48,470 nucleotides of DNA, taken from Vibrio maerlii. GTDB lineage: Bacteria > Pseudomonadota > Gammaproteobacteria > Enterobacterales > Vibrionaceae. The translations under genes and the position numbers were made by a program. How positions within the stretch are numbered: the first letter of the stretch is position 1; each line of letters begins with the position of its first letter. Location: positions 37,911 through 86,380 of the forward strand of contig NZ_QRHC01000016.1 of assembly GCF_003415655.1 (NCBI RefSeq). Reading direction: 5' to 3'. Shown piece by piece: positions 39,661 to 48,200 of the stretch. Below the pieces are notes generated by a model. It ran no database searches. It had not been told where the DNA came from and was given only the letters and a program-made list of their open reading frames with translations.

Positions 39661-40795
39661 ACCGTTGGATCACTCGCTCATAGAACATGATATTTTCTGC
39701 AACTTTTTTTTCGACAGAGAATTGCTGAAAAATCTTCTGCTGCCCGCATATCGCCATCTTTTCAAGCTTTTCTACTGGTTCTGAAAGTACGTATTCAATC
39801 GCCTCCTGAATAGCTTGAGGGGTGCATTTGGCAATCAATACTCCATCAATATTATCTTCTATTAACTCTTTTGCACTGGTTTGGTCGCTGTATAACACCA
39901 CTTTTCTCATCGCCATACTCTCCATTGGTGCGAGAGAGAAGGCTTCAGCTTTACTAGGAAAAATACAATAATCAACGTTCACATAGTGCCGTAACAACTC
40001 AGTTTTGGGTACATGACCAAAGAATTTAACGGTAGTGACACCATTTTGGGCTAGCCTATGCTCAAGCTCTCGACGTCTATTCTCGATATCTTTACCAAAA
40101 ACCCAAAGCTCTATATTCTTGTTTATCAAGCCAACGGCTATCCAGCCATCGATAAGTTCCTCTATGCCTTTCTTAGCGATAAGAGACCCCGAGTAAGCGA
40201 ATACCCTTATATCTCCCTGAGTATTACTCACATCACAGCTAAAATTGCAGGAGATCCCATTGTGAATAACAGGTATTTCCTCTTTTATGGAGAATAAGCG
40301 TTTCGTTTCTTGAGCAGTAAAATGGCTAACCGAAACGATGTCTGTAGCGTTCTTTAGTTGGGATTGCTCTAGCCACCTCCACACGTAGTCTTTCCAACGC
40401 TTTATACCTAACAGAGATTGAAAATAGGTCACTGAACCATGTAGGCGGGTCACTGTTGGTATACCCAAGGAAGGGTAAAAGGCCAGAAGCCCCTGAAAAT
40501 CTTGTACTTCGAGTAGTTCAATCTGATGTTCTTTGATAATTTCCGAAAGAGAAAAGTAACTGAGTACCCTGTTGACAATAAACCCACAAAGGCCTTTATA
40601 ACGAGGCTCTTGGATAATGTGGACACCATTTTTTAGATGTTCCACTCGCGAACTGATGCCATCAACCAAACTATAAATCACTACTTTATTTTGATGACTC
40701 TTCGTCACTATTGCTTCAGCGACCTCTTGAGTGAAAATACCGACCCCGCCACTTTTCGCTGGCGGATATTCATGGCATAGGTAGAGTATATTCAT
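39650..40795 (-). CDS. Family 4 glycosyltransferase
   Basis: A 381-residue GT-B fold enzyme. The N-terminal domain starts NILYLCHEYPPAKSGGVGIF with the acceptor-side Gly-rich loop. The C-terminal nucleotide-binding domain includes FAYSGSLIAKKGIEELIDGW (about 205-224) and the E-x7-E motif within EAFSLAPMESMAMRKV (about 285-300). Adds a sugar with retention of configuration. Starts one base after the upstream gene stop and overlaps the next gene by 11 bp. Confidence 0.9.
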   Translation of the reverse strand: MNILYLCHEYPPAKSGGVGIFTQEVAEAIVTKSHQNKVVIYSLVDGISSRVEHLKNGVHIIQEPRYKGLCGFIVNRVLSYFSLSEIIKEHQIELLEVQDFQGLLAFYPSLGIPTVTRLHGSVTYFQSLLGIKRWKDYVWRWLEQSQLKNATDIVSVSHFTAQETKRLFSIKEEIPVIHNGISCNFSCDVSNTQGDIRVFAYSGSLIAKKGIEELIDGWIAVGLINKNIELWVFGKDIENRRRELEHRLAQNGVTTVKFFGHVPKTELLRHYVNVDYCIFPSKAEAFSLAPMESMAMRKVVLYSDQTSAKELIEDNIDGVLIAKCTPQAIQEAIEYVLSEPVEKLEKMAICGQQKIFQQFSVEKKVAENIMFYERVIQRYAP

Positions 40796-40796
40796 A

Positions 40797-41810
40797 CTAA
40801 AATTGCCCTAGCCATAGATCAATTTCCTTCTGAGGCAACCTAATGTCTGTAGTTATTGGTTCTTGCAACCCTGCTTGCATCTCCCTTCCTATTTGATTAG
40901 GCAATATGATAGGAATATTAAAATCTTTGTGCTTCTCGATAGCACGGTTATCTATTGCAACTATTTTAGCTCTTCGGCGGTGCTGCAAAGCTCGTATTCC
41001 GGCATGTAATCGCGTGCCAACAAAATCGACCTCAATATCTGATACTAGTAGATCGTCGTAACTTTCAAGACTAGCCGGCAAAATACTGATCCCACTGGTT
41101 GATAGCTGATTTAGATAAAGAAGATCACCACTCCCTTGCGGCCAAAAGTAGATGTCTTTGTAAGTCGATTTCAAAACATCAATGAGTGCTTGGTCACGTT
41201 CAATATTTGGAGAATAGTCGGTAAGCGTAAACACTACGTTTTCTGCTATTAGTCGAGGGATCGACTGACAGTGCTCAGGGTTAAGGGGCCAAATAGTAGG
41301 GCAACCAGTATTGAGCACCTCTTTCACCCCACATTGCTCTAACTTTACCTTTGTATATTCATCCCGAACAGAATGAGTGTAACGAGAGGAAAAGAGCTGC
41401 CTATATAGGGCTTGTGTGAGAAAATCAGGCGTGGAAGAGTAACGAAACCAACCTACACCCATTAGAGTCAGTGGTGTCAATCGAGCGATATCCAAAGGGG
41501 AGATATCCCAATTCCCGCTACGCAGTAAGTTTCTCCTTAATAAATTACTGCCGCACACCAATCGCAATCGGCAATTGTTGGCAAAATAAATGGACTTCCC
41601 TGATACTCCATTGTGAGACGAAACATCAAAAAACTGCTCAGAACTAAATACCTTTCTCAGTTGTGTTTCAGCGCTGCCATTAATAATTTCATCCCCTAAG
41701 TTTAGAGAAGAAATCCCTGTATCAAAACGACATATGACGTGGGGCATCTTCTGACCAGAGGGAATATATTTGTTCAATCCCAACCTAGCGATCATTCCAT
41801 CAAGTGTCAT
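40797..41810 (-). CDS. Polysaccharide pyruvyltransferase-family protein
   Basis: A 337-residue protein of the CsaB/WcaK family, which transfers pyruvate from PEP to sugars. Family features: a GDEIING segment near residue 40, LMGVGWFRYS, SVRDEYTKVKLEQCGV (a WcaK-like word) and DFVGTRLHAGIRALQHRRRAKIVAIDNR (about 268-295). The frame runs up to 41849, but the ATG at 41810 follows AAAGGATTGCTGT and overlaps the flippase stop by 11 bp, the operon's usual pattern. Pyruvylation of the O-unit is inferred. Confidence 0.75.
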   Translation of the reverse strand: MTLDGMIARLGLNKYIPSGQKMPHVICRFDTGISSLNLGDEIINGSAETQLRKVFSSEQFFDVSSHNGVSGKSIYFANNCRLRLVCGSNLLRRNLLRSGNWDISPLDIARLTPLTLMGVGWFRYSSTPDFLTQALYRQLFSSRYTHSVRDEYTKVKLEQCGVKEVLNTGCPTIWPLNPEHCQSIPRLIAENVVFTLTDYSPNIERDQALIDVLKSTYKDIYFWPQGSGDLLYLNQLSTSGISILPASLESYDDLLVSDIEVDFVGTRLHAGIRALQHRRRAKIVAIDNRAIEKHKDFNIPIILPNQIGREMQAGLQEPITTDIRLPQKEIDLWLGQF

Positions 41811-43023
41811 ACAGCAATCCTTTAAAAGTACACCGCGCTTCCCGATCAATCACGAGAAATAGTACGCTACCAAATGCAAGACTGAGCACAGAAGCAACTA
41901 TAACTCCATATACGCCAAATATCTTCATTAACCAGAAACTTAACAGAGCATTGAGGGTTAGTGCATACACATTTCTTTTAAAGGCCACTTTAGTTAAGCC
42001 CTCAACAACCAAAATACGCCCCGTTGACGATAAAAAGTACGAAAAGAAGATAATAGGAGATAGACCAAGCGCATATTGATAAGCATTAGGGTACTTATCA
42101 CCAAATACGTAGTTCAAAAATATGGCTGAGACTACGGCACCTAGTAACGTCATAATCGTTCCAGCGACAAACGTTTCAGACAATAGAGCTCTCACTGATT
42201 GACGGTATTGCTCTGTATTCTTATTCAGCTTTTGAGCGTATCCTAGGTTAAACGCTGAGCTAGCAAGAACAAAAAAACCAATACACTTCACCGCCATTGC
42301 ATAGTTAGCCATCATGACGCTGTTACCGTAAGTACCAACTACTAATTGATCTATTCTTGCGGAAGCAAGCAGGACGAAGCTTGACAGAATAAGGAAACGC
42401 CCTTCCCGGAAGAGGTGGAGCATAAAGTTTTTGTTATATGTAAAGCCTGTATTAGAAGTAAATTTCGCCCCCCCCCAGTACAAGACACACAATGAAAAGC
42501 TATCGGCCACAAAAAAAGTTGCATATAACGTCAAAGTATCTGAGGAATGTAAAACAAGCAGCTTGTACAAAAAAGCAACTGTGGAACCTAATACACCTAA
42601 AACCATATAGTGCACATGCTTCCCAGCTACGTTGAATGTACTAGATATAAATTTGAAACTACTAAAGACTATTGCAGTGCCCATAATTAATAACAGCACC
42701 GCTTGTTCAGCATTGGTGAAGATTAAAATAAGACTAATTACAACAAGGAATACAACTAGGGAAACAAACTTAAGCAACAAGGCTCCACCCAGTATATCTG
42801 CCCTATCTTCTGGCCTCGAAACCAATTCACGTTGAATTAGAGGATCTAAGCACTGTAGGGCGAAAGCCGAGAGTATAGCCAAAATAGCTTGATAGTACGC
42901 AAATAGGGCAACACTTTCAGTCGAAACTTTAGCAGCAAAATAAAAGAAAAATATCGAAGAAAGACTAACGCCCCAGTATCTTTCAAAAGAGTATGTAAGT
43001 GTACTAAGCGATACCCACTTCAC
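41800..43023 (-). CDS. O-unit flippase (Wzx-like, MOP superfamily)
   Basis: A 407-residue inner-membrane protein with about 12 hydrophobic helices, of the polysaccharide transporter branch. It starts VSLSTLTYSFERYWGVSLSS and has CLDPLIQRELVSRPED in the second cytoplasmic loop. It should flip the lipid-linked oligosaccharide to the periplasm. The codons for Trp-Gly-Gly-Ala (about residues 183-186) hold nine G in a row (C9 on the plus strand at 42468-42476), a tract prone to slippage that would truncate the protein before its middle. The start overlaps the stop of the sugar transferase gene by one base. Confidence 0.82.
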   Translation of the reverse strand: MKWVSLSTLTYSFERYWGVSLSSIFFFYFAAKVSTESVALFAYYQAILAILSAFALQCLDPLIQRELVSRPEDRADILGGALLLKFVSLVVFLVVISLILIFTNAEQAVLLLIMGTAIVFSSFKFISSTFNVAGKHVHYMVLGVLGSTVAFLYKLLVLHSSDTLTLYATFFVADSFSLCVLYWGGAKFTSNTGFTYNKNFMLHLFREGRFLILSSFVLLASARIDQLVVGTYGNSVMMANYAMAVKCIGFFVLASSAFNLGYAQKLNKNTEQYRQSVRALLSETFVAGTIMTLLGAVVSAIFLNYVFGDKYPNAYQYALGLSPIIFFSYFLSSTGRILVVEGLTKVAFKRNVYALTLNALLSFWLMKIFGVYGVIVASVLSLAFGSVLFLVIDREARCTFKGLLYDT

Positions 43024-43568
43024 TATACTCGATCTCCTGCACCTTTTCCTAAAACCGTCTGAAAAATGTAAGTGAAATAGAGTTTGGTCGTAAGTGTTTC
43101 AATCATCTTTTGGTCCCACTCTGCTAAGTTAACCGGTGTAGACATATCAATCTCATTGACTTGCGCCAGCCCCGTAATCCCCGGGCGAACGTCAAATACC
43201 CCTCTTGATTGACGCTCTGTAATTAACTCTTCTTGGTTATACAGACAAGGACGAGGGCCAACCAAGCTCATTTCCCCTTTTAGCACATTCCATAGCTGTG
43301 GTAGCTCATCTAGCTTGGTTTTGCGAAGAAAGCCTCCTAACTTAGTCACCGAACTTGCACCAACAAGATGAGTGGCAACAGACTTGGTCTCTACCGGCAT
43401 AGTACGGAATTTCACCAGAGTAAATGGCTGTTGATTTCGGCCTACACGAGTTTGCCTAAAAACAGGGGCACCTGTATCGAAATAACCTACGAGACAGATG
43501 ACGATAAACACCGGCCAAAGAAATAGAAGGCCGAATAAAGCAAATAAAAAATCTAATGTACGGATCAA
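43023..43568 (-). CDS. Small sugar-phosphate transferase (PglC/WreU type)
   Basis: A 181-residue monotopic phosphoglycosyltransferase. An N-terminal re-entrant helix (about 5-28) is followed by FRQTRVGRNQQPFTLVKFRTM, KTKLDELPQLWNVLKGEMSLVGPRP (about 87-110) and VRPGITGLAQVNEID. It lacks the extra N-terminal helices of the transferase at 36831. Minimal PGTs transfer sugars such as QuiNAc-, FucNAc4N- or diNAcBac-phosphate to undecaprenyl phosphate. Follows the SDR gene by 39 bp and overlaps the flippase by one base. Confidence 0.9.
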   Translation of the reverse strand: MIRTLDFLFALFGLLFLWPVFIVICLVGYFDTGAPVFRQTRVGRNQQPFTLVKFRTMPVETKSVATHLVGASSVTKLGGFLRKTKLDELPQLWNVLKGEMSLVGPRPCLYNQEELITERQSRGVFDVRPGITGLAQVNEIDMSTPVNLAEWDQKMIETLTTKLYFTYIFQTVLGKGAGDRV

Positions 43569-43607
43569 AACTCTCTCCGGTAGGACTATAAGGATACTAA
43601 TGAAAAA

Positions 43608-44558
43608 CTATTTAGTTTTTAGATAAGCATCAACCGTTCTTTGGATACCTTCTTCAAATGAAACGCGGGGGAACCATTCCAGCAAAGCTCTTGTCTTAGT
43701 TATATCAACCTGAAGATTACCACATAGACGTTGTGAGATCTGTGGCCTACCAATGAGCTTGGCAGACAAATCAATAAGTGATGTAGGGATAGGCAACAAA
43801 AGTGGCCTTTTCCTCATTGCACCTGCGACCAATCTCAGTAGTTGCGTGGTTGAAACATCGTATCCATCAGAGACCAAGAAAGTTTCACCCGCTGCTCGAG
43901 GGTGGGTGCAGCAAGTTAATATCAAGTCAACTAGATTATCTATATATACCAAGCTGCGCCTGTTTTGTATCGCCCCTAACGGAAGCGGAATCCCCTTATC
44001 CACCCAGCGTATCATAGACAAGAAGTTAGCTTTTACCCCTGGTCCAAAAACCAAAGGAGGACGAACAATTACTACCTCAAGACCGGTTTCTTTCGCTAAC
44101 TGGCGAAGTTGGATCTCGGCTTCATATTTGCTTAGGCCGTAGGGATCATCTGGTACATACATCGAGTCAGGGGAAAATGGTTGTTTAGGGCTGGAAAACT
44201 CACCATTGACTTTAATTGAGCTAACGAAAACGAAACGCTTAACTCCGGCTTTAGCCGCCTGCCTCGCGAGATTAAGTGTCCCTTGAGTGTTAGTTTCTCT
44301 ATAAGCCTTTAAGGCATCCACTTTAGACTCTTTCATTTGGTGGACACGGGCCGCACAGTGAACTACGCAGTCAATACCTTCGAATGCACCGAACCAGTCA
44401 GTAGCACCATTGATACAATCGACAACAAAAGTGCTTGGACAACGATTATCTTGAGGTCTGACTCTAGAAACTGAGCATACTTCCCACCCGTTCTGGGCAC
44501 ATTGTTTAGTAAGTTGACGTCCCACAAAGCCCGAACTACCTGTCACTAATAGTTTCAA
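43608..44558 (-). CDS. NAD-dependent 4-keto-sugar reductase/epimerase (WbpV/WreQ-like)
   Basis: A 316-residue extended SDR. The NAD fold is VTGSSGFVGRQL (5-16), CAARVHQ lies near residue 68, the catalytic Ser is in VSSIKVNG and the YxxxK is in DPYGLSKYE (about 138-146). RRSLVYIDNLVDLI is a family word for substrate binding. Related proteins reduce UDP-4-keto-6-deoxy-GlcNAc to UDP-QuiNAc. The position before a small PGT, with a WbpM-like dehydratase divergent at 44702, supports that role, but C4 epimerase activity cannot be excluded. First gene of the minus-strand operon; its promoter must lie in 44559-44701. Confidence 0.82.
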   Translation of the reverse strand: MKLLVTGSSGFVGRQLTKQCAQNGWEVCSVSRVRPQDNRCPSTFVVDCINGATDWFGAFEGIDCVVHCAARVHQMKESKVDALKAYRETNTQGTLNLARQAAKAGVKRFVFVSSIKVNGEFSSPKQPFSPDSMYVPDDPYGLSKYEAEIQLRQLAKETGLEVVIVRPPLVFGPGVKANFLSMIRWVDKGIPLPLGAIQNRRSLVYIDNLVDLILTCCTHPRAAGETFLVSDGYDVSTTQLLRLVAGAMRKRPLLLPIPTSLIDLSAKLIGRPQISQRLCGNLQVDITKTRALLEWFPRVSFEEGIQRTVDAYLKTK

Positions 44559-44701
44559 TATCTACTCTCTTCGCACTTAACACATTTGCATTCATACTTC
44601 AGGAAAATGATACCGTTTTCTTCTAGCTATTAACATTAAAGCTTTCTAGAATACAGGCGACAATAATATAAGATAATCACTAACTGGCTATAGTTGCATA
44701 T

Positions 44702-46585
44702 ATGTTCACTCCGTTCCGGCTTCTTCTAAACGCAAATAGAAAAAACAAACGATTAATCAGCATTGGTTACGACATCATCGCCGTCCTGTTTTCTCTGTAC
44801 CTTGCCATTGCACTGAGGCTCGGGACAGCAAGCTTTCATGTAGGCTTAGATGAGGTCTTTAGCCTGCTAGTAACACTATTCGTTACAATTTACAGCTTTA
44901 TTAAACTCGGGATGTATAGAGCAGTACTCAGATATATGATGCTACCTGCTGTAGGGCACATATTTTTAGGAGTGTTCTTATCAGCACTAACTCTTGCCCT
45001 AAGTGGATTCTTTTTCCATTCGTTCATCCCAAGAAGCGTACCGTTCATATATGCAGGGCTAGCCATATTGACCCTAGGTGGACCTCGTATTTTAGTACGA
45101 AGCATCTATTACCACTACTATAAGCGCCAAAAGCCAAACGTATTAATCTACGGGGCGGGGGCGACCGGAAGGGATCTCGCTTACGCTCTAATACAAGGAG
45201 ACGAATACCACCCAGTCGCCATGCTTGATGACGATAGGAGTAAATCTGGGCAAGTCATGTTTGGCATTCGAGTCTACCACCCTAGCGAATTCTCTCATCT
45301 TCAGTCCCTATATCAGCCAGTGAAATTATTACTCGCTATAAACAATATTAATAAAGGGAAACGCTTGAGGCTTGTTGAAAAGCTATCTTCCTGGCCTATT
45401 GAAATACAGTCGGTTCCGTCTGTAGAAGACATAGCAGCAGGGCGAGCAATAGCTACTGAAGTTAAAGATTTAGACATTGCCGACTTATTAGGAAGAGAGC
45501 CTGTAGAACCCGACCCTCAGCTACTATCAAAAAACATTACAGGCAAAAGTGTTATGGTAACTGGGGCTGGAGGTTCAATCGGTTCGGAGCTTTGTAGACA
45601 GATACTCACCCAAAAACCCAAAATACTTGTACTATTTGAGTTGAACGAATACAACCTGTATCAAATTAACCAAGAATTAAGCAGTATCAGAACAGCCCTG
45701 CAGATTGACACCGAGATTATAGCAGCTTTAGGCTCAGTTCAACGTCAAAATAGACTGGAAAAATTACTTTCAGCATACAGTGTTAATGCATTATATCATG
45801 CAGCAGCATATAAGCACGTACCCTTAGTTGAGGACAACATTGTAGAAGGAGTACGCAATAACATTTTTGGAACCCTAGCTTGTGCCCAAGCAGCAATCAA
45901 TACAAATGTTAATAATTTCACTCTAATATCGACAGATAAAGCAGTTCGTCCTACAAATATAATGGGGGCGAGTAAGCGACTTGCAGAGTTAGTCCTACAA
46001 GCTCTAGCTGAAGAGGGTTCTGAAACCAAATTTACCATGGTTCGCTTTGGAAACGTACTTGGCTCATCCGGTTCGGTAGTGCCATTGTTTAAGAAGCAAA
46101 TTCGCTCTGGAGGGCCAGTGACAGTAACTCATCCAGATATCATCCGTTATTTTATGCTCATCCCAGAAGCGGCACAACTCGTGATCCAGGCTGGAGCACT
46201 GGGCAACAATGGACAAGTTTTCGTCCTCGATATGGGTGAGCCTGTGAAAATCCTAGACCTTGCCCAGAGAATGATTCATTTAATGGGGATGTCCGAATCA
46301 AAAGAAAACAAGCTTGAAGAAGGTGATATTGAAATTAAATTTACCGGATTAAGGCCCGGAGAAAAATTATATGAAGAGCTTCTAATAGGAAAGGATGTTG
46401 CAGGCACAGGCCATAAGAAAATCATGACTGCACAAGAAGATAAGCTTTCATGGGAAGACATGAATAACATCCTAATGGAGCTTGATCAATATTGCCATAA
46501 CTTCGATGTTAAATGTATCAAAGAGCTTTTGAAAAGAGCTCCCTTAGGCTATCAACCAAGTAAAGCTCAGGTGGAACCAAAATAA
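44702..46585 (+). CDS. Membrane nucleotide-sugar 4,6-dehydratase (WbpM/FlaA1 type)
   Basis: A 627-residue protein with four N-terminal transmembrane helices (within about 18-125). A first nucleotide fold follows (LIYGAGATGRDLA, about 149), and the catalytic SDR domain has GAGGSIG at 288-294. The catalytic site has Met instead of Tyr in NIMGASKRLAEL (M421, K425), the hallmark of this dehydratase group. The RFGNVLGSSGSVVPLF and GLRPGEKLYEEL stretches are family-typical. It removes water from UDP-GlcNAc to give the 4-keto-6-deoxy sugar used by the reductase encoded divergently. Length matches WbpM-type proteins (about 620-665). Confidence 0.92.
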   Translation: MFTPFRLLLNANRKNKRLISIGYDIIAVLFSLYLAIALRLGTASFHVGLDEVFSLLVTLFVTIYSFIKLGMYRAVLRYMMLPAVGHIFLGVFLSALTLALSGFFFHSFIPRSVPFIYAGLAILTLGGPRILVRSIYYHYYKRQKPNVLIYGAGATGRDLAYALIQGDEYHPVAMLDDDRSKSGQVMFGIRVYHPSEFSHLQSLYQPVKLLLAINNINKGKRLRLVEKLSSWPIEIQSVPSVEDIAAGRAIATEVKDLDIADLLGREPVEPDPQLLSKNITGKSVMVTGAGGSIGSELCRQILTQKPKILVLFELNEYNLYQINQELSSIRTALQIDTEIIAALGSVQRQNRLEKLLSAYSVNALYHAAAYKHVPLVEDNIVEGVRNNIFGTLACAQAAINTNVNNFTLISTDKAVRPTNIMGASKRLAELVLQALAEEGSETKFTMVRFGNVLGSSGSVVPLFKKQIRSGGPVTVTHPDIIRYFMLIPEAAQLVIQAGALGNNGQVFVLDMGEPVKILDLAQRMIHLMGMSESKENKLEEGDIEIKFTGLRPGEKLYEELLIGKDVAGTGHKKIMTAQEDKLSWEDMNNILMELDQYCHNFDVKCIKELLKRAPLGYQPSKAQVEPK

Positions 46586-46687
46586 ATGCTACGTTTTCAG
46601 AGAGAAATGATGATATTTCGCTACCTAAACTGAACATACCCTATAGCTGAGCCTGAAGTAACATTACAATCAAAAAGACTAAAACAT

Positions 46688-47860
46688 ATGCTAAATAAAG
46701 CCCCTAATGACGTAACTAGTAGTAAAAAGATTAAAATACTGTCTATCTTCGGTACGCGCCCCGAAGCAATAAAGATGGCTCCGGTAGTTAAGCAATTAGA
46801 GGCCGATAAGCGCTTTGAGAGTAGAGTTTGTGTAACTGGCCAGCATAGAGAAATGCTAGATCAGGTGCTGAATCTTTTTAATATTACTCCAGACTTCGAC
46901 CTGAATGTAATGAGCACGAACCAGAGTTTGTCTCAAATAACTTCCGCTATAATTTTAGGATTACAGCAAACATTTGAGTCTTTCCGTCCAGATTATGTTC
47001 TAGTACATGGGGATACATCGACTACTAGCGCTGCCTCATTATCTGCATACTATCACCAGATCAAAATAGCTCATATCGAAGCTGGCTTACGCACAGGAAA
47101 CCTATTGTCTCCCTGGCCAGAAGAAGGGAATAGACGCATTACGGGAGCAATAGCAGATCTTCACTTTGCTCCAACAAAGCAAGCTAAGGATAACCTCATC
47201 AGTGAAAATATACATTCTAGCCAATGCTTTATAACAGGAAATACTGTTATTGACGCGCTGCTAATGACCAAAAAAAGCATTGAGAGTAATGATGATGAAC
47301 ACAAACTACTTTCTGATAAATTTTCAAATATTGTTAGTGAAAAGATGGTCCTTATCACTGGACATAGAAGAGAGAATTTTGGCATAGGATTTATTAACAT
47401 TTGCTCCGCTATTGCTCAACTCGCTCACAGACACCCAACAGTTCATTTTGTTTACCCTGTGCATATGAATCCCAATGTCCAATCGGTGGTTAAGGAGCAT
47501 TTAGGAGATATAGCGAATGTTTTCTTAATCGAGCCACAAGACTATCGCCCTTTTGTTTATCTCATGACTAAATCATCCATAATCCTCACTGATTCAGGTG
47601 GTATTCAAGAAGAAGCGCCCTCATTAGGTAAACCTGTACTCGTGATGCGTGAGACAACTGAAAGGCCAGAAGCTGTTAAAGCGGGGACAGTTAAATTAGT
47701 AGGCACCGATAAAAAATCTATCGTCGAAAACGTATCTTTCTTATTAGAAAACCAAAAAACTTATACTACGATGAGTGAAGCACATAATCCATATGGTGAT
47801 GGCACTGCTTCAAAACAAATATCTGATTTACTCTATCAACATATTACAAACGCTAAATGA
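46688..47860 (+). CDS. wecB: UDP-N-acetylglucosamine 2-epimerase (non-hydrolysing)
   Basis: A 390-residue GT-B-fold enzyme converting UDP-GlcNAc to UDP-ManNAc. Signatures: IFGTRPEAIKMAPVVKQL (about 20-37), VTGQHREMLDQVL, VHGDTSTTSAASLSAYY, HIEAGLRTGNLLSPWPEEGNRR (about 126-147), TGHRRENFG and DSGGIQEEAPSLGKPVLVMRETTERPEAV (about 304-332). The first dozen residues before KIKILSIFGTRPE are extra. No UDP-ManNAc dehydrogenase is in view, so the final sugar may depend on genes past the IS element. The symbol follows E. coli usage. Confidence 0.93.
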   Translation: MLNKAPNDVTSSKKIKILSIFGTRPEAIKMAPVVKQLEADKRFESRVCVTGQHREMLDQVLNLFNITPDFDLNVMSTNQSLSQITSAIILGLQQTFESFRPDYVLVHGDTSTTSAASLSAYYHQIKIAHIEAGLRTGNLLSPWPEEGNRRITGAIADLHFAPTKQAKDNLISENIHSSQCFITGNTVIDALLMTKKSIESNDDEHKLLSDKFSNIVSEKMVLITGHRRENFGIGFINICSAIAQLAHRHPTVHFVYPVHMNPNVQSVVKEHLGDIANVFLIEPQDYRPFVYLMTKSSIILTDSGGIQEEAPSLGKPVLVMRETTERPEAVKAGTVKLVGTDKKSIVENVSFLLENQKTYTTMSEAHNPYGDGTASKQISDLLYQHITNAK

Positions 47861-48200
47861 ATGTAGGGTGTCAATCAACTTAACACACGGGGCACACTAA
47901 AGAGCGTGTCGTCCCGGTGCTGAAGCTAGAAATCAAAGTGAGTCGCCATGAAGCAGGGCATTTCGGAATAAAAACCAAGTCAAGATCTAGTGGTAAACAC
48001 CCGTACAGAATGCACACTTAATACGATATAAGCTTTCTACCAGGAGAATAACAAACACGCCAAAGGATAATGATCGTCAATATATAAACAAATTTAAATA
48101 GTAAACAAATAGAAAAAGCATTAATAATGAATAAAAAATCATCCTTGATTCTACATTAAATTCCTTGCCAAAAAATAACAACAACCTAGACTAAAGTATA
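47861..48200. other. AT-rich gap between wecB and the IS element
   Basis: 340 bp with no plausible gene on either strand. It includes a GC-richer patch (about 47885-47985, ACGGGGCACACTAAAGAGCG...) and then very AT-rich DNA up to the IS end. I see no JUMPStart/ops element, clear terminator or tRNA here. It may be the remnant of a disrupted gene; I could not identify one. Confidence 0.4.

Noticed and set aside
40058..40297. 79-codon plus-strand frame inside the GT4 gene
   Set aside because: Antisense shadow without ribosome binding site or similarity.
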